From assembly GCF_000972385.1 (NCBI RefSeq), contig NZ_JXTE01000118.1, positions 1-13,121 on the forward strand: DNA of 13,121 nucleotides, written 5' to 3'. Positions 6,190-13,121 of this stretch are shown piece after piece. Position 1 is the stretch's first letter. The number at the start of each line of letters is the position of its first letter. The notes under the pieces are model-generated. The model saw only the letters and a list, made by a program, of their open reading frames with translations. It did not search any database and was not told where the DNA came from. This DNA is from Streptomyces sp. WM6386 (GTDB lineage: Bacteria > Actinomycetota > Actinomycetes > Streptomycetales > Streptomycetaceae). The position numbers and the translations under genes were made by a program.

Positions 6190-7157
6190 GCACCCTCACC
6201 GCGCCCCACCTGAGCCGGTGGCTGATACGGCTGCACCGCCCGGCCCTCCTCGTCTGGACCGTCGTCCTCCTCGGACTCGGCAGCGCGCTGCTGTGTCTGT
6301 GGGGGCCCCTGGCCGACGCCTCCGCCGAGGCCTGGCAGCAGCACTACGACTGCGCGTCGACGGGTCCCTGCCTGTACGACCAGGCCGCGATCCTGCGCTA
6401 CAAGCACATCTACGACTACGCGACCATCGCGGTCCTGGCCGTCCCCTTCCTCGTCGCCGCCTGGGCGGGAGCCGCCCTCACCGGCCGTGAACTGGAGCAG
6501 CGCACCGCGCAGCTGGCGTGGACCCAGGGTCTGACCCCGACCCGCTGGCTGCTCTCGAAGCTCACCCTCCCGGCCGCCCTGGTCACCGCCGGCACCGGCC
6601 TCCTGGTGCTGCTGCACCACGGGATGTGGTGGGCGTCCGAGGGCCGGATCGGCAGCGCCAAGTCCTGGTACGACCCGCCCACCTTCTACGCCGGCGGCCC
6701 GATCACCGTCGCCCTCGCCCTGGCCGGCCTGTTCGCCGGCGCCTTCGCGGGCGTGCTCCTGCGCCGCTCGCTGGCCGCGCTGGGCGCCGCCGTCCTCGCC
6801 GTGGGCGCGCTGTGGGCCGGTGTCCACCAGGCCCTGCCCCACCTGTGGACAACGGTGACCAGCGTGTCGAGCCTGGAGAGCGACCTGCCCGTGGGCAACG
6901 GCCTGGACGTGTCGACAGGCCTGCTCACCGCCGACGGCGAGCGCCTTCCCGACCCGTTCTGCGGCAGCACGATCAACCCGCAGTGCGAGCGGCTCTACGA
7001 CCGTCTCGGCGCCGTCAGCTGGTACCACGACTACCACCCGCTCTCCCACTACTGGCCCCTGCAGCTGACCGCCTCCGCGATCGTGCTCGCCGTCGCCGCC
7101 CTGCTCGCGCTGGCCGCGTTCCGCGTGACCGCCGTACGCACGAGGGCCGTCTCATGA
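6186..7157 (+). CDS. ABC transporter permease, first of three tandem paralogues
   Basis: This 323-aa membrane protein is related to the next two genes. It has six likely membrane segments at about 20-40, 78-99, 128-146, 172-193, 196-212 and 295-313. Family signatures shared by all three paralogues are LHRPALLVW near the N-terminus, WAGAAL-GREL followed by TAQLAWTQGLTPTRWL at 93-122, and YHPLSHYWPLQL at 283-294. Two predicted external loops carry Cys pairs (Cys56/Cys62 and Cys259/Cys267) that could form disulfides. The start is GTG at 6186, overlapping the ATPase stop by 4 nt, and the stop overlaps the next start (ATGA). It probably forms the export channel with one or both paralogues. The substrate is unknown. 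Confidence 0.88.
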   Translation: MSTLTAPHLSRWLIRLHRPALLVWTVVLLGLGSALLCLWGPLADASAEAWQQHYDCASTGPCLYDQAAILRYKHIYDYATIAVLAVPFLVAAWAGAALTGRELEQRTAQLAWTQGLTPTRWLLSKLTLPAALVTAGTGLLVLLHHGMWWASEGRIGSAKSWYDPPTFYAGGPITVALALAGLFAGAFAGVLLRRSLAALGAAVLAVGALWAGVHQALPHLWTTVTSVSSLESDLPVGNGLDVSTGLLTADGERLPDPFCGSTINPQCERLYDRLGAVSWYHDYHPLSHYWPLQLTASAIVLAVAALLALAAFRVTAVRTRAVS

Positions 7158-7989
7158 TCCGGGGCGTGCTGCGGCTGCACCGCGCGGCACTGATCGTGTG
7201 GACCGTGTTCGTGCTGGGCTCGGTGGCCTACCTGGTGTGGCTGACCGAGGTCACCGCCGACGACGTACAGGCGACCCTGGACGCCTGCCGGGACACCTCC
7301 GCGGGCTACTGCGGCTTCTGGTCCTCGCGCGACTACAGCGGCCCGATGGGCTGGACCAGCACGTTCATGTACTACGGCTTCTGGGCCGTCGCCGCCTGGT
7401 CGGCCGGCGCGCTGATCGGCCGTGAACTGGAGTCCGGCACCGCGCGGCTGGCGTGGACGCAGGACGTCTCGCCGCTGCGCTGGCTGGCCGCCAAGCTCGC
7501 GGTGCCGGCGCTGGTCCTGATCGCCGGCGGCACGCTCTTCGTCCCCGTCTTCCGCTGGGCCTGGTCGGCCCACCGCGACCTGATGGGCGACAACTGGGGC
7601 TCGCCGACGTGTTCGCCGCCCGCGGCCCGCTCGTCGTGGCCTACGGCCTGTGCGCCCTCGCGGTCGGCGCGTTCACCGCGCTCGTCGTACGCCGCTCACT
7701 GCCCGCTACGGCCCTCGCGGTCGCCGTGGTGATCGTGCTCAACCGGTACGTGGAGAAGTACCGCGAGGAGTACTGGCCCACGGTCGCCGGCGACGGACGC
7801 GAACTGCCCGCCACCGTATGGCAGATGGGCGACGGCACCTACCACCCGCAGTCCCACTTCTGGCCACTGCACCTCGTCGAGACCGGCATCGTCCTCACCG
7901 TCACGGCCCTCGCCACCGCCGCCGCGTTCCTCCTCCTCGCCCGCCGTACCGTCCCCGCCCGCACGCCCCGCCAGGAGTCGCCCGAATGA
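7154..7989 (+). pseudogene. ABC transporter permease, second paralogue, frameshifted
   Basis: The frame from the ATG at 7154 encodes a good permease N-terminal half: LRLHRAALIVW, WSAGALIGRELESGTARLAWTQ at about 82-103, and Cys45/Cys53. After Asn147-Trp148 it becomes non-homologous Ser/Pro/Arg-rich sequence and stops at 7732. The missing half (LADVFAARGPLVVAYG onward, ending with YHPQSHFWPLHL and LLLARR) continues in the -1 frame from about 7597 to the stop at 7989. Re-reading one G in the GGGG run (7596-7599) gives Asn-Trp-Gly-Leu-Ala-Asp and a 278-aa protein that aligns with both neighbours. The 7989 stop keeps its ATGA overlap with the third permease. It may be a recent one-base loss, a sequencing error, or a programmed -1 frameshift; the sequence alone cannot decide. 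Confidence 0.8.
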
Positions 7990-8960
7990 CCCTCACCGCC
8001 CCGGAGACCGTCCGGGCGAGACCCGCACGCCCCGCCGCCACCGTCCGCACCGTGCTGCGCCTGCACCGCGGCGCGCTGATCGTCTGGCTGATCCTGGTGG
8101 CCGCCGCCGCGGGCAGCCTGCTGTGGGCGTACGGCCCCATCGCGACCGACGCCTGGGCCAACTGGCGGCGCCAGTGCCCCGACGACCTCGACGCCTGCAT
8201 GTGGGACACCAGGATCAACGGCTACTACCGGGCCGTACGACTCCCCGAGATGGCCATCGCCTGGCTGACGCTCCCCGTCGCCGCCTGGGCAGGAGCCGCG
8301 CTCATCGGCCGCGAGTTGGAGAACGGCACCGCCAAGCTGGCCTGGACGCAGTCCGTGACCCCGGCCCGCTGGCTGGCCACCAAGCTGATCATGCCGGCCG
8401 CCGTGCTCACCGCCGGCACGACCGCGCTGGTCCTGGTGCACCGCCTGGTCTACGAGGACAACCCGTTTCCGGTGTTCCTGCACTGGATGGACGCCGAGAC
8501 CTTCATCGCGAACGGCCCCGTCGCGCTCGCCCTGCCCCTGTGCGGCCTGGCCCTCGGCGCCCTCACCGGCCTGCTGCTCCGCCGCACTCTCCCCGCGCTC
8601 GCCATCGGCACCGCCGTCACCTGGGGCGTCGTCTACGTCGCCGACCTGGTGACCCCCGACCTGTGGCCGTGGAAGACCGCCACCGCGTCCCTCGACTCCG
8701 CGTGGCCGAACATGGGCGACGACGTCCTGTTCGGCGACGAGGGCATGCTGACCTCCAGCGGCGGCCGCATCACCTACCCGGACTGCGGCGACGACTTCGC
8801 GCGGTGCGCGGCCGACCACCACGCGGTCGCCTTCTACGCCGACTACCACCCCGCCTCCCACTTCTGGCCCCTCCAGCTCATCCAGACCGGCATCCTCCTC
8901 ACCGTGGCGCTCGCGGCGACGGCCGCCGCCTTCCTCCTGCTGCGCCGCCGCACCGCCTGA
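7986..8960 (+). CDS. ABC transporter permease, third tandem paralogue
   Basis: This 324-aa polytopic membrane protein is homologous to the two preceding permeases. It has an extra hydrophilic N-terminal stretch of about 18 residues. Membrane segments lie at about 30-50, 88-106, 135-152, 178-197, 202-221 and 299-318. Shared signatures are LRLHRGALIVW at 24-34, WAGAALIGRELENGTAKLAWTQ (101-122) with TPARWLATKL, and YHPASHFWPLQL at 287-298. External-loop Cys pairs Cys64/Cys71 and Cys267/Cys274 match those of the first permease. The ATG at 7986 overlaps the second permease's stop (ATGA), so its translation may depend on ribosomes finishing that gene. This matters because of the frameshift upstream. 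It is the last gene of the operon, followed by a strong terminator. Confidence 0.88.
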   Translation: MTLTAPETVRARPARPAATVRTVLRLHRGALIVWLILVAAAAGSLLWAYGPIATDAWANWRRQCPDDLDACMWDTRINGYYRAVRLPEMAIAWLTLPVAAWAGAALIGRELENGTAKLAWTQSVTPARWLATKLIMPAAVLTAGTTALVLVHRLVYEDNPFPVFLHWMDAETFIANGPVALALPLCGLALGALTGLLLRRTLPALAIGTAVTWGVVYVADLVTPDLWPWKTATASLDSAWPNMGDDVLFGDEGMLTSSGGRITYPDCGDDFARCAADHHAVAFYADYHPASHFWPLQLIQTGILLTVALAATAAAFLLLRRRTA

Positions 8961-8978
8961 CGGCCACGCCGCCGCACT

Positions 8979-9025
8979 TCCGGGCCGCACGTCCTCCCAC
9001 GGGGGTGGGGGACGTGCGGTCCGGG
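8979..9025 (+). terminator. Strong rho-independent-type hairpin ending the GntR-ABC operon
   Basis: The left strand CCGGGCCGCACGTCC (8980-8994) pairs with GGACGTGCGGTCCGG (9010-9024) through one G-T wobble. After a single bulged T the stem continues with CCCAC (8996-9000) against GTGGG (9005-9009), closing a GGGG loop. About 20 base pairs result, starting some 20 nt after the permease stop. There is no U tract, as is usual in Streptomyces. It separates the ABC operon from ppk. Confidence 0.8.
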
Positions 9026-9248
9026 CAGCTGTCCGGGCGGGTGGATGCCCGGGATCCGCCCCCCGGTGTCCCACACGCCATGTCTCCGTAACCAATGGTT
9101 CAGACAGACTTGCGACGCTCGGCGAATGAAGCCCGCCGTGCCCGAGCCTTCGCCGCCCCCCGAGGGACCCGCGCGGAACGGAGTCGCCGCGCTCCCGCCC
9201 GCGCTCTCCGACGCGCCTGTCTCGCCCATGGCGCGGAAGAATGGGTCC
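9026..9248 (+). promoter_or_regulatory. ppk upstream region
   Basis: This stretch holds a second weaker hairpin, GGGTGGAT (9039-9046) with ATCCGCCC (9054-9061) including one wobble pair. It also holds a small palindrome, AACC-AAT-GGTT, within about 9091-9101, flanked by TGTCT and AGACA. Streptomyces ppk is reported to be under PhoP control, but I see only one GTTCA-like element here and no convincing pair of 11-nt direct repeats. From 9126 an in-frame ATG could extend ppk by 41 residues. No reliable -35/-10 pair was found. Confidence 0.4.
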
Positions 9249-11483
9249 ATGAGCCAGCCCAACATCCAGGCAGCACAGGTCCAGCACGCGCAGCCCTCCG
9301 TGGGCTCCATAGCCGCGCACCGCCCGCACACCGTGGCCGCGGCGGTCTCCGACCTGGAACCCGACATCGACGCCGACCTCGACGCGTACGAGGAGTCGCC
9401 CTTCGATGGACCGGACCTCCCGCAGGGCCGTTTCCTCGACCGGGAGCGCAGCTGGCTCGCCTTCAACGAGCGCGTCCTGGAACTCGCTGAGGATCCGAAC
9501 ACGCCTCTTCTCGAACGGGCCAACTTCCTCGCGATCTTCGCCAGCAACCTGGACGAGTTCTTCATGGTCCGGGTGGCCGGTCTGAAGCGCCGTATCGCCA
9601 CCGGCGTCGCCACCCGCTCCGCCTCCGGCCTCCAGCCGCGCGAGGTGCTGGAGATGATCTGGGCCCGCTCCCGCGAGCTGATGGCCCGGCACGCCGCCTG
9701 CTACCACGAGGACGTCGCCCCCGCACTCGCGGAGGAGGGCATCCACCTGGTCCGCTGGAACGAGCTCCAGGAGAAGGAGCAGGCCCGCCTCTTCACCCTG
9801 TTCCGCCACCAGATCTTCCCGGTCCTGACCCCCCTGGCGGTCGACCCGGCGCACCCCTTCCCGTACATCTCGGGTCTCTCGCTGAACCTCGCGGTCGTCG
9901 TACGCAACCCCGTCACCGGCCACCGCCACTTCGCCCGCGTCAAGGTCCCGCCGCTGCTGTCCCGCTTCCTGGAGAGCTCCCCCGGCCGCTACGTCCCCAT
10001 CGAGGACGTCATCGCCGCACATCTGGAGGAGCTGTTCCCGGGCATGGAGGTGCTGGAGCACCACGCCTTCCGCCTGACCAGGAACGAGGACCTGGAGGTC
10101 GAGGAGGACGACGCCGAGAACCTGCTCCAGGCCCTGGAGAAGGAGCTCATGCGGCGCCGCTTCGGGCCGCCGGTGCGCCTGGAGGTGGAGGAGTCCATCG
10201 ACCGCGAGGTCCTGGACCTGCTGGTGCGCGAGCTGAAGATCTCCGAGGCCGAGGTGTACCCGCTGCCGGGTCCCCTGGACCTCACCGGTCTCTTCCGTAT
10301 CGCCTCCATCGACCGGCCCGAGCTGAAGTACAAGAAGTTCATCGCCGGCGTCCACCGCGATCTGGCCGAGGTCGAGTCGGCGTCCGCGCCCGACATCTTC
10401 GCGGCCCTGCGCGCCCGTGACGTGCTGCTGCACCACCCGTACGACAGCTTCTCGACGTCCGTGCAGGCCTTCCTCCAGCAGGCGGCCGACGACCCGGACG
10501 TCCTCGCCATCAAGCAGACCCTGTACCGGACCTCCGGCGACTCCCCGATAGTCGACGCCCTCATCGACGCCGCCGAGGCCGGCAAGCAGGTCCTCGTCCT
10601 GGTCGAGATCAAGGCCCGCTTCGACGAGCACGCCAACATCAAGTGGGCGCGCAAGCTGGAGGAGGCGGGCTGCCATGTCGTCTACGGCCTGGTCGGCCTG
10701 AAGACCCACTGCAAGCTGTCCCTGGTGGTCCGCCAGGAGGGCGAGACGCTACGGCGCTACAGCCACGTCGGCACCGGCAACTACCACCCCAAGACGGCCC
10801 GTCTCTACGAGGACCTGGGCCTGCTGACGGCGGACCCACAGGTCGGCGCGGACCTCTCGGACCTGTTCAACCGCCTCTCGGGCTACTCGCGCCGGGAGAC
10901 GTACCGCCGCCTTCTGGTGGCCCCCAAGTCCCTTCGCGACGGGCTGATCTCCCGGGTCAACAAGGAGGTCCAGCACCACCGTGCCGGGCGTCCGGCCTTC
11001 ATCCGCATCAAGGTCAACTCGATGGTCGACGAGGCGCTCATCGACTCGCTCTACCGCGCGTCCCAGGCCGGTGTGCCGGTCGACGTGTGGGTGCGCGGCA
11101 TCTGCGCGATCCGCCCCGGCGTCACGGGCCTGTCGGAGAACATCCGGGTCCGCTCGATCCTCGGCCGCTTCCTGGAGCACTCCCGGGTCTTCGGCTTCGG
11201 CAACGGCGGTGAGCCCGAGGTGTGGATCGGCAGCGCCGACATGATGCACCGCAACCTCGACCGCCGTATCGAGGCGCTGGTCAGGGTGACGGACCCGGCC
11301 CACCGAGCGGCGCTCAACCGTCTCCTGGAGACGGGCATGTCCGACGCCACGTCCTCCTGGCATCTGGGCCCGGACGGCGAGTGGGAGCGGCACGCGACCG
11401 ACGCGGAGGGCCAGCCGCTGCGCAACGTCCAGGAGATGCTCATAGACGCCCGGAGGCGCCGGCGTGGCACAGCAACACCTTGA
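9249..11483 (+). CDS. ppk: Polyphosphate kinase 1
   Basis: This 744-aa enzyme reversibly polymerises the ATP gamma-phosphate into inorganic polyphosphate. The N domain starts at about residue 60 with [20 protein letters not shown] and continues with [20 protein letters not shown]. The head domain follows, then the two phospholipase-D-like catalytic domains. His487 in LKTHCKLS matches the phosphorylated His of E. coli PPK1 (His435), and His506 in [22 protein letters not shown] matches the second essential His (His454). Arg427 and Arg457 lie in the conserved [11 protein letters not shown] and EIKARFDE motifs. The family is about 690-740 aa. The start at 9249 has GGAAG 9 nt upstream. An upstream ATG at 9126 (785 aa) adds a Pro/Ala-rich, poorly conserved stretch and has no clear ribosome site, but cannot be excluded. 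A CHAD gene overlaps its 3' end. Confidence 0.96.
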   Translation: MSQPNIQAAQVQHAQPSVGSIAAHRPHTVAAAVSDLEPDIDADLDAYEESPFDGPDLPQGRFLDRERSWLAFNERVLELAEDPNTPLLERANFLAIFASNLDEFFMVRVAGLKRRIATGVATRSASGLQPREVLEMIWARSRELMARHAACYHEDVAPALAEEGIHLVRWNELQEKEQARLFTLFRHQIFPVLTPLAVDPAHPFPYISGLSLNLAVVVRNPVTGHRHFARVKVPPLLSRFLESSPGRYVPIEDVIAAHLEELFPGMEVLEHHAFRLTRNEDLEVEEDDAENLLQALEKELMRRRFGPPVRLEVEESIDREVLDLLVRELKISEAEVYPLPGPLDLTGLFRIASIDRPELKYKKFIAGVHRDLAEVESASAPDIFAALRARDVLLHHPYDSFSTSVQAFLQQAADDPDVLAIKQTLYRTSGDSPIVDALIDAAEAGKQVLVLVEIKARFDEHANIKWARKLEEAGCHVVYGLVGLKTHCKLSLVVRQEGETLRRYSHVGTGNYHPKTARLYEDLGLLTADPQVGADLSDLFNRLSGYSRRETYRRLLVAPKSLRDGLISRVNKEVQHHRAGRPAFIRIKVNSMVDEALIDSLYRASQAGVPVDVWVRGICAIRPGVTGLSENIRVRSILGRFLEHSRVFGFGNGGEPEVWIGSADMMHRNLDRRIEALVRVTDPAHRAALNRLLETGMSDATSSWHLGPDGEWERHATDAEGQPLRNVQEMLIDARRRRRGTATP

Positions 11484-12597
11484 ACCGACGGAACCCGTGT
11501 CCAGTCACGTCGGGCCGGTGACGGGGGAAGCCCTCGCGGGCTACCTCCGGGCCCAGGCCACGGAGTTCCTCCGCGCCCTGCGACTGCACCGGGAGTCCGG
11601 TGCCGCCGCCGGCAACGGCGCGGCGCCCCCCGTCGACGCGGCCCGGGCCCTGCGCCGCTCGGCCCGCCGCATCAGCGGCAGCCTCCACACCTTCCGGCCG
11701 CTCCTGGAGACGGACTGGTCGGAACGGATGCGGCCCGAACTGGCGTGGGTGTCGGGCACGCTGGCGTCGGAGCACGCGTGCGAGGCGCGGCTGGAGAGGC
11801 TGCTGCTGGCGCTGCACAGGCTGTCGGGGGCGACGGTGTTTCCGGCGCAGACGGCGGGCGTGGCAGGCGGCCCCGCCGACGCGGGTACCGGTCGTGGCGC
11901 CAGGACGACTCCCGACCCGAAAAGAGCGGCCCCCGGCAGCGCCGGCCCAGCGCTCCACCCCACGGCCACCCCGGATCGCGGCAATCTCACCGTGGGCGCG
12001 GCCAAGGCAGGCGCGCTCCTGGACCGCCAGCTGACCCTGGCCAGGACCCGGGCCCACAGCACCGCCCTCCAGGCCCTCGGCTCCTCCCGCTTCCACGCGG
12101 TCGCCGACAACATCGCCGTACTCGCCAGCGAAGTCCCCTTGGTCGGCACAGCGCAGTCCACCGACCTGCGCCCCCTCGCCCTCGCCGCCAAGGACCGCCT
12201 CAAGGACGCCGTGGCCGCCCTCCCCCTGGTCACCGCGGGCCACCCCTACAACGCCGAGGCCCTCATCCACGGCCTCTCCCCGGACCCGGCCCCGCACCCC
12301 CAGGACGCCCCCTGGCACCAGGTCCGTCTGCTGCTGCGCCTGCACCGGTACGCCCGCGAGGTCCTGCGCGGCGACCTGACCGACGTACGTCTGCTCACGG
12401 CCGGCGAGGCACTCGACCGGCACCGCGACGCGTCCGAGGCCGCCGCGGCCGCCGCGCAGGCGGCCCGTACGCCCCGGATCGCGCCGGCGACCGCCTACGC
12501 CCTCGGTGTGCTCCACGCCGACCAGCGCCACGAAGTGGAAGCCGCCAGGTTCGCCTTCCAGCGTTCGTGGCAGATGGAAACCGTCAGCACCTCGTAG
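11464..12597 (+). CDS. CHAD-domain protein, putative polyphosphate-binding
   Basis: This 377-aa protein is rich in Ala, Arg and Leu helices. A CHAD repeat is readable at about 60-112 ([21 protein letters not shown], then [22 protein letters not shown]) and a second, degenerate half at about 180-320 ([23 protein letters not shown]). CHAD domains are helical bundles lined with conserved basic residues that bind polyphosphate. In this protein the usual His and the acidic ARDxDV motif are replaced, so it is divergent. A low-complexity Gly/Ala/Pro insertion (about 128-172) interrupts the domain. The GTG start at 11464 lies inside the last codons of ppk, overlapping by 20 nt, which implies co-transcription and a job in polyphosphate storage, targeting or PPK control. 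No catalytic motif is visible. Confidence 0.85.
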   Translation: MAQQHLEPTEPVSSHVGPVTGEALAGYLRAQATEFLRALRLHRESGAAAGNGAAPPVDAARALRRSARRISGSLHTFRPLLETDWSERMRPELAWVSGTLASEHACEARLERLLLALHRLSGATVFPAQTAGVAGGPADAGTGRGARTTPDPKRAAPGSAGPALHPTATPDRGNLTVGAAKAGALLDRQLTLARTRAHSTALQALGSSRFHAVADNIAVLASEVPLVGTAQSTDLRPLALAAKDRLKDAVAALPLVTAGHPYNAEALIHGLSPDPAPHPQDAPWHQVRLLLRLHRYAREVLRGDLTDVRLLTAGEALDRHRDASEAAAAAAQAARTPRIAPATAYALGVLHADQRHEVEAARFAFQRSWQMETVSTS

Positions 12598-12622
12598 CCG
12601 ACACGGAGGCGGTGAGCCCTCG

Positions 12623-13045
12623 GTGAGCTCTCCCGACAACAGCACCGTCCAGGCGGCGGGCTGCGTCCTGTGGCGCCGCTCGTCCTTCGACGGTGAGCTG
12701 GAGGTATGCCTCGTCCACAGGCCGAAATACGACGACTGGTCCCACCCCAAGGGCAAACTGAAGCGCGGCGAGGACCCCCTGACGGGCGCCCTGCGCGAGG
12801 TGGCGGAGGAAACGGGCTACCGGGCGGCGACCGGTGCCGAGCTCCCCACGATGCACTACGTGGCGAACGGGCGCCCCAAACAGGTCCGCTACTGGGCCGC
12901 CGAGGCGATAGCGGGCACCTTCGCCCCGAACACCGAGGTCGACCGCATCCTCTGGCTCTCCCCAGCAGCAGCCCGCAACCGCCTGACCCAGCCCCGGGAC
13001 CGCACGCTGGTGGACTCTCTGCTGGCCTCACTGCATCTCACCTAG
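12623..13045 (+). CDS. Nudix hydrolase
   Basis: This 140-aa enzyme has a full Nudix box, GX5EX7REVAEETGY, at residues 44-66 (Gly44, Glu50, Arg58, Glu59, Glu62, Glu63, Gly65), preceded by DWSHPKGKLKRGE. The W-HPKGK form is typical of the diadenosine-polyphosphate/MutT1-like branch, which hydrolyses nucleoside diphosphates linked to another moiety. Unlike mycobacterial MutT1 there is no C-terminal phosphatase domain. The start is GTG at 12623, with GGAGG at 12605-12609, a rather long 13 nt away. No better in-frame start lies outside the CHAD gene. It is 25 nt downstream of the CHAD gene and probably co-transcribed. A substrate such as Ap4A, a damaged nucleotide or short polyphosphate would fit the neighbours but is not shown by the sequence. 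Confidence 0.92.
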   Translation: MSSPDNSTVQAAGCVLWRRSSFDGELEVCLVHRPKYDDWSHPKGKLKRGEDPLTGALREVAEETGYRAATGAELPTMHYVANGRPKQVRYWAAEAIAGTFAPNTEVDRILWLSPAAARNRLTQPRDRTLVDSLLASLHLT

Positions 13046-13113
13046 GGGCGCGGGGAACGGCGCGACAAGCCACAGCGGACCCGCATCCCGGCGACGGCCC
13101 CACACCCCCCACC
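13043..13113 (+). repeat. Streptomyces intergenic repeat (GGGGCGCGGGGAAC type), partial
   Basis: Immediately after the Nudix stop comes GGGGCGCGGGGAACGGCGCGA followed by CAAGCCACAGCGGACCCGCA, then C-rich DNA. I recognise GGGGCGCGGGGAACnGCGCGACnAGCCAC from memory as a frequent noncoding element between Streptomyces genes; its right boundary is uncertain because the window ends. It may serve as a transcript end or as a nucleoid-related sequence. No function is established here. Confidence 0.55.
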
Positions 13114-13121
13114 CCCTGAGC

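Noticed and set aside
9080..9130. PHO box (PhoP direct repeats) upstream of ppk
   Set aside because: One GTTCA-like core is present, but the adjacent 11-nt units do not match the direct-repeat pattern.
7839..10709. 956-aa minus-strand open frame antisense to permease 3 and ppk
   Set aside because: It runs through intact, family-recognised genes and a terminator on the plus strand. Its product is a low-complexity Gly/Val/Glu/Arg mix typical of antisense frames in high-GC DNA.
11440..12756. 438-aa minus-strand frame opposite the CHAD gene
   Set aside because: It is Gly/Arg/Val-rich and antisense to a gene with recognisable CHAD features that overlaps ppk. It has no ribosome site or context.

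Overview
The window is very GC-rich with strongly GC-biased third codon positions. It carries GTG starts, many ATGA/GTGA gene overlaps and GC-rich terminators without U tracts. Together with a ppk-CHAD-Nudix gene order that I recognise from Streptomyces, this points to a Streptomyces (or close relative) chromosome. No tRNA, rRNA, transposase, phage gene or CRISPR array is visible.

Left part (about 120-4765, minus strand). An ECF sigma factor gene is followed by a zinc-finger (HX3CX2C) anti-sigma-like protein carrying about six membrane helices. An ABC ATPase and a large ABC permease with a C-terminal extracytoplasmic domain follow through ATGA overlaps. A 226-aa polytopic membrane protein lies 151 nt further downstream. 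Its leader holds a threefold repeated motif and a possible ECF-type promoter. The left edge (1-120) is a hairpin-rich Streptomyces intergenic repeat that probably also terminates this minus-strand operon.

Middle part (about 4766-9025, plus strand). A divergent YtrA-type GntR repressor gene is followed, each junction overlapping by 4 nt, by an ABC ATPase and three tandem paralogous permeases. A perfect 18-bp inverted repeat covers the repressor's start region. The second permease is frameshifted by one base in a GGGG run; a -1 shift restores a normal 278-aa protein. The operon ends at a very strong hairpin (8979-9025).

Right part (about 9026-13121, plus strand). Polyphosphate kinase (ppk), a CHAD-domain protein overlapping it by 20 nt, and a small Nudix hydrolase form a polyphosphate-related cluster. 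A common-looking Streptomyces intergenic repeat follows at the right edge.

How it works together (inference): two divergently transcribed, regulator-linked ABC exporters, one under ECF sigma/anti-sigma control and the other under a GntR repressor, share a 111-bp control region next to a housekeeping polyphosphate operon. The most informative items for follow-up are the dyad, the frameshift, the sigma/zinc-finger/permease architecture and the threefold motif. I did not find an obviously new defence or biosynthetic system.
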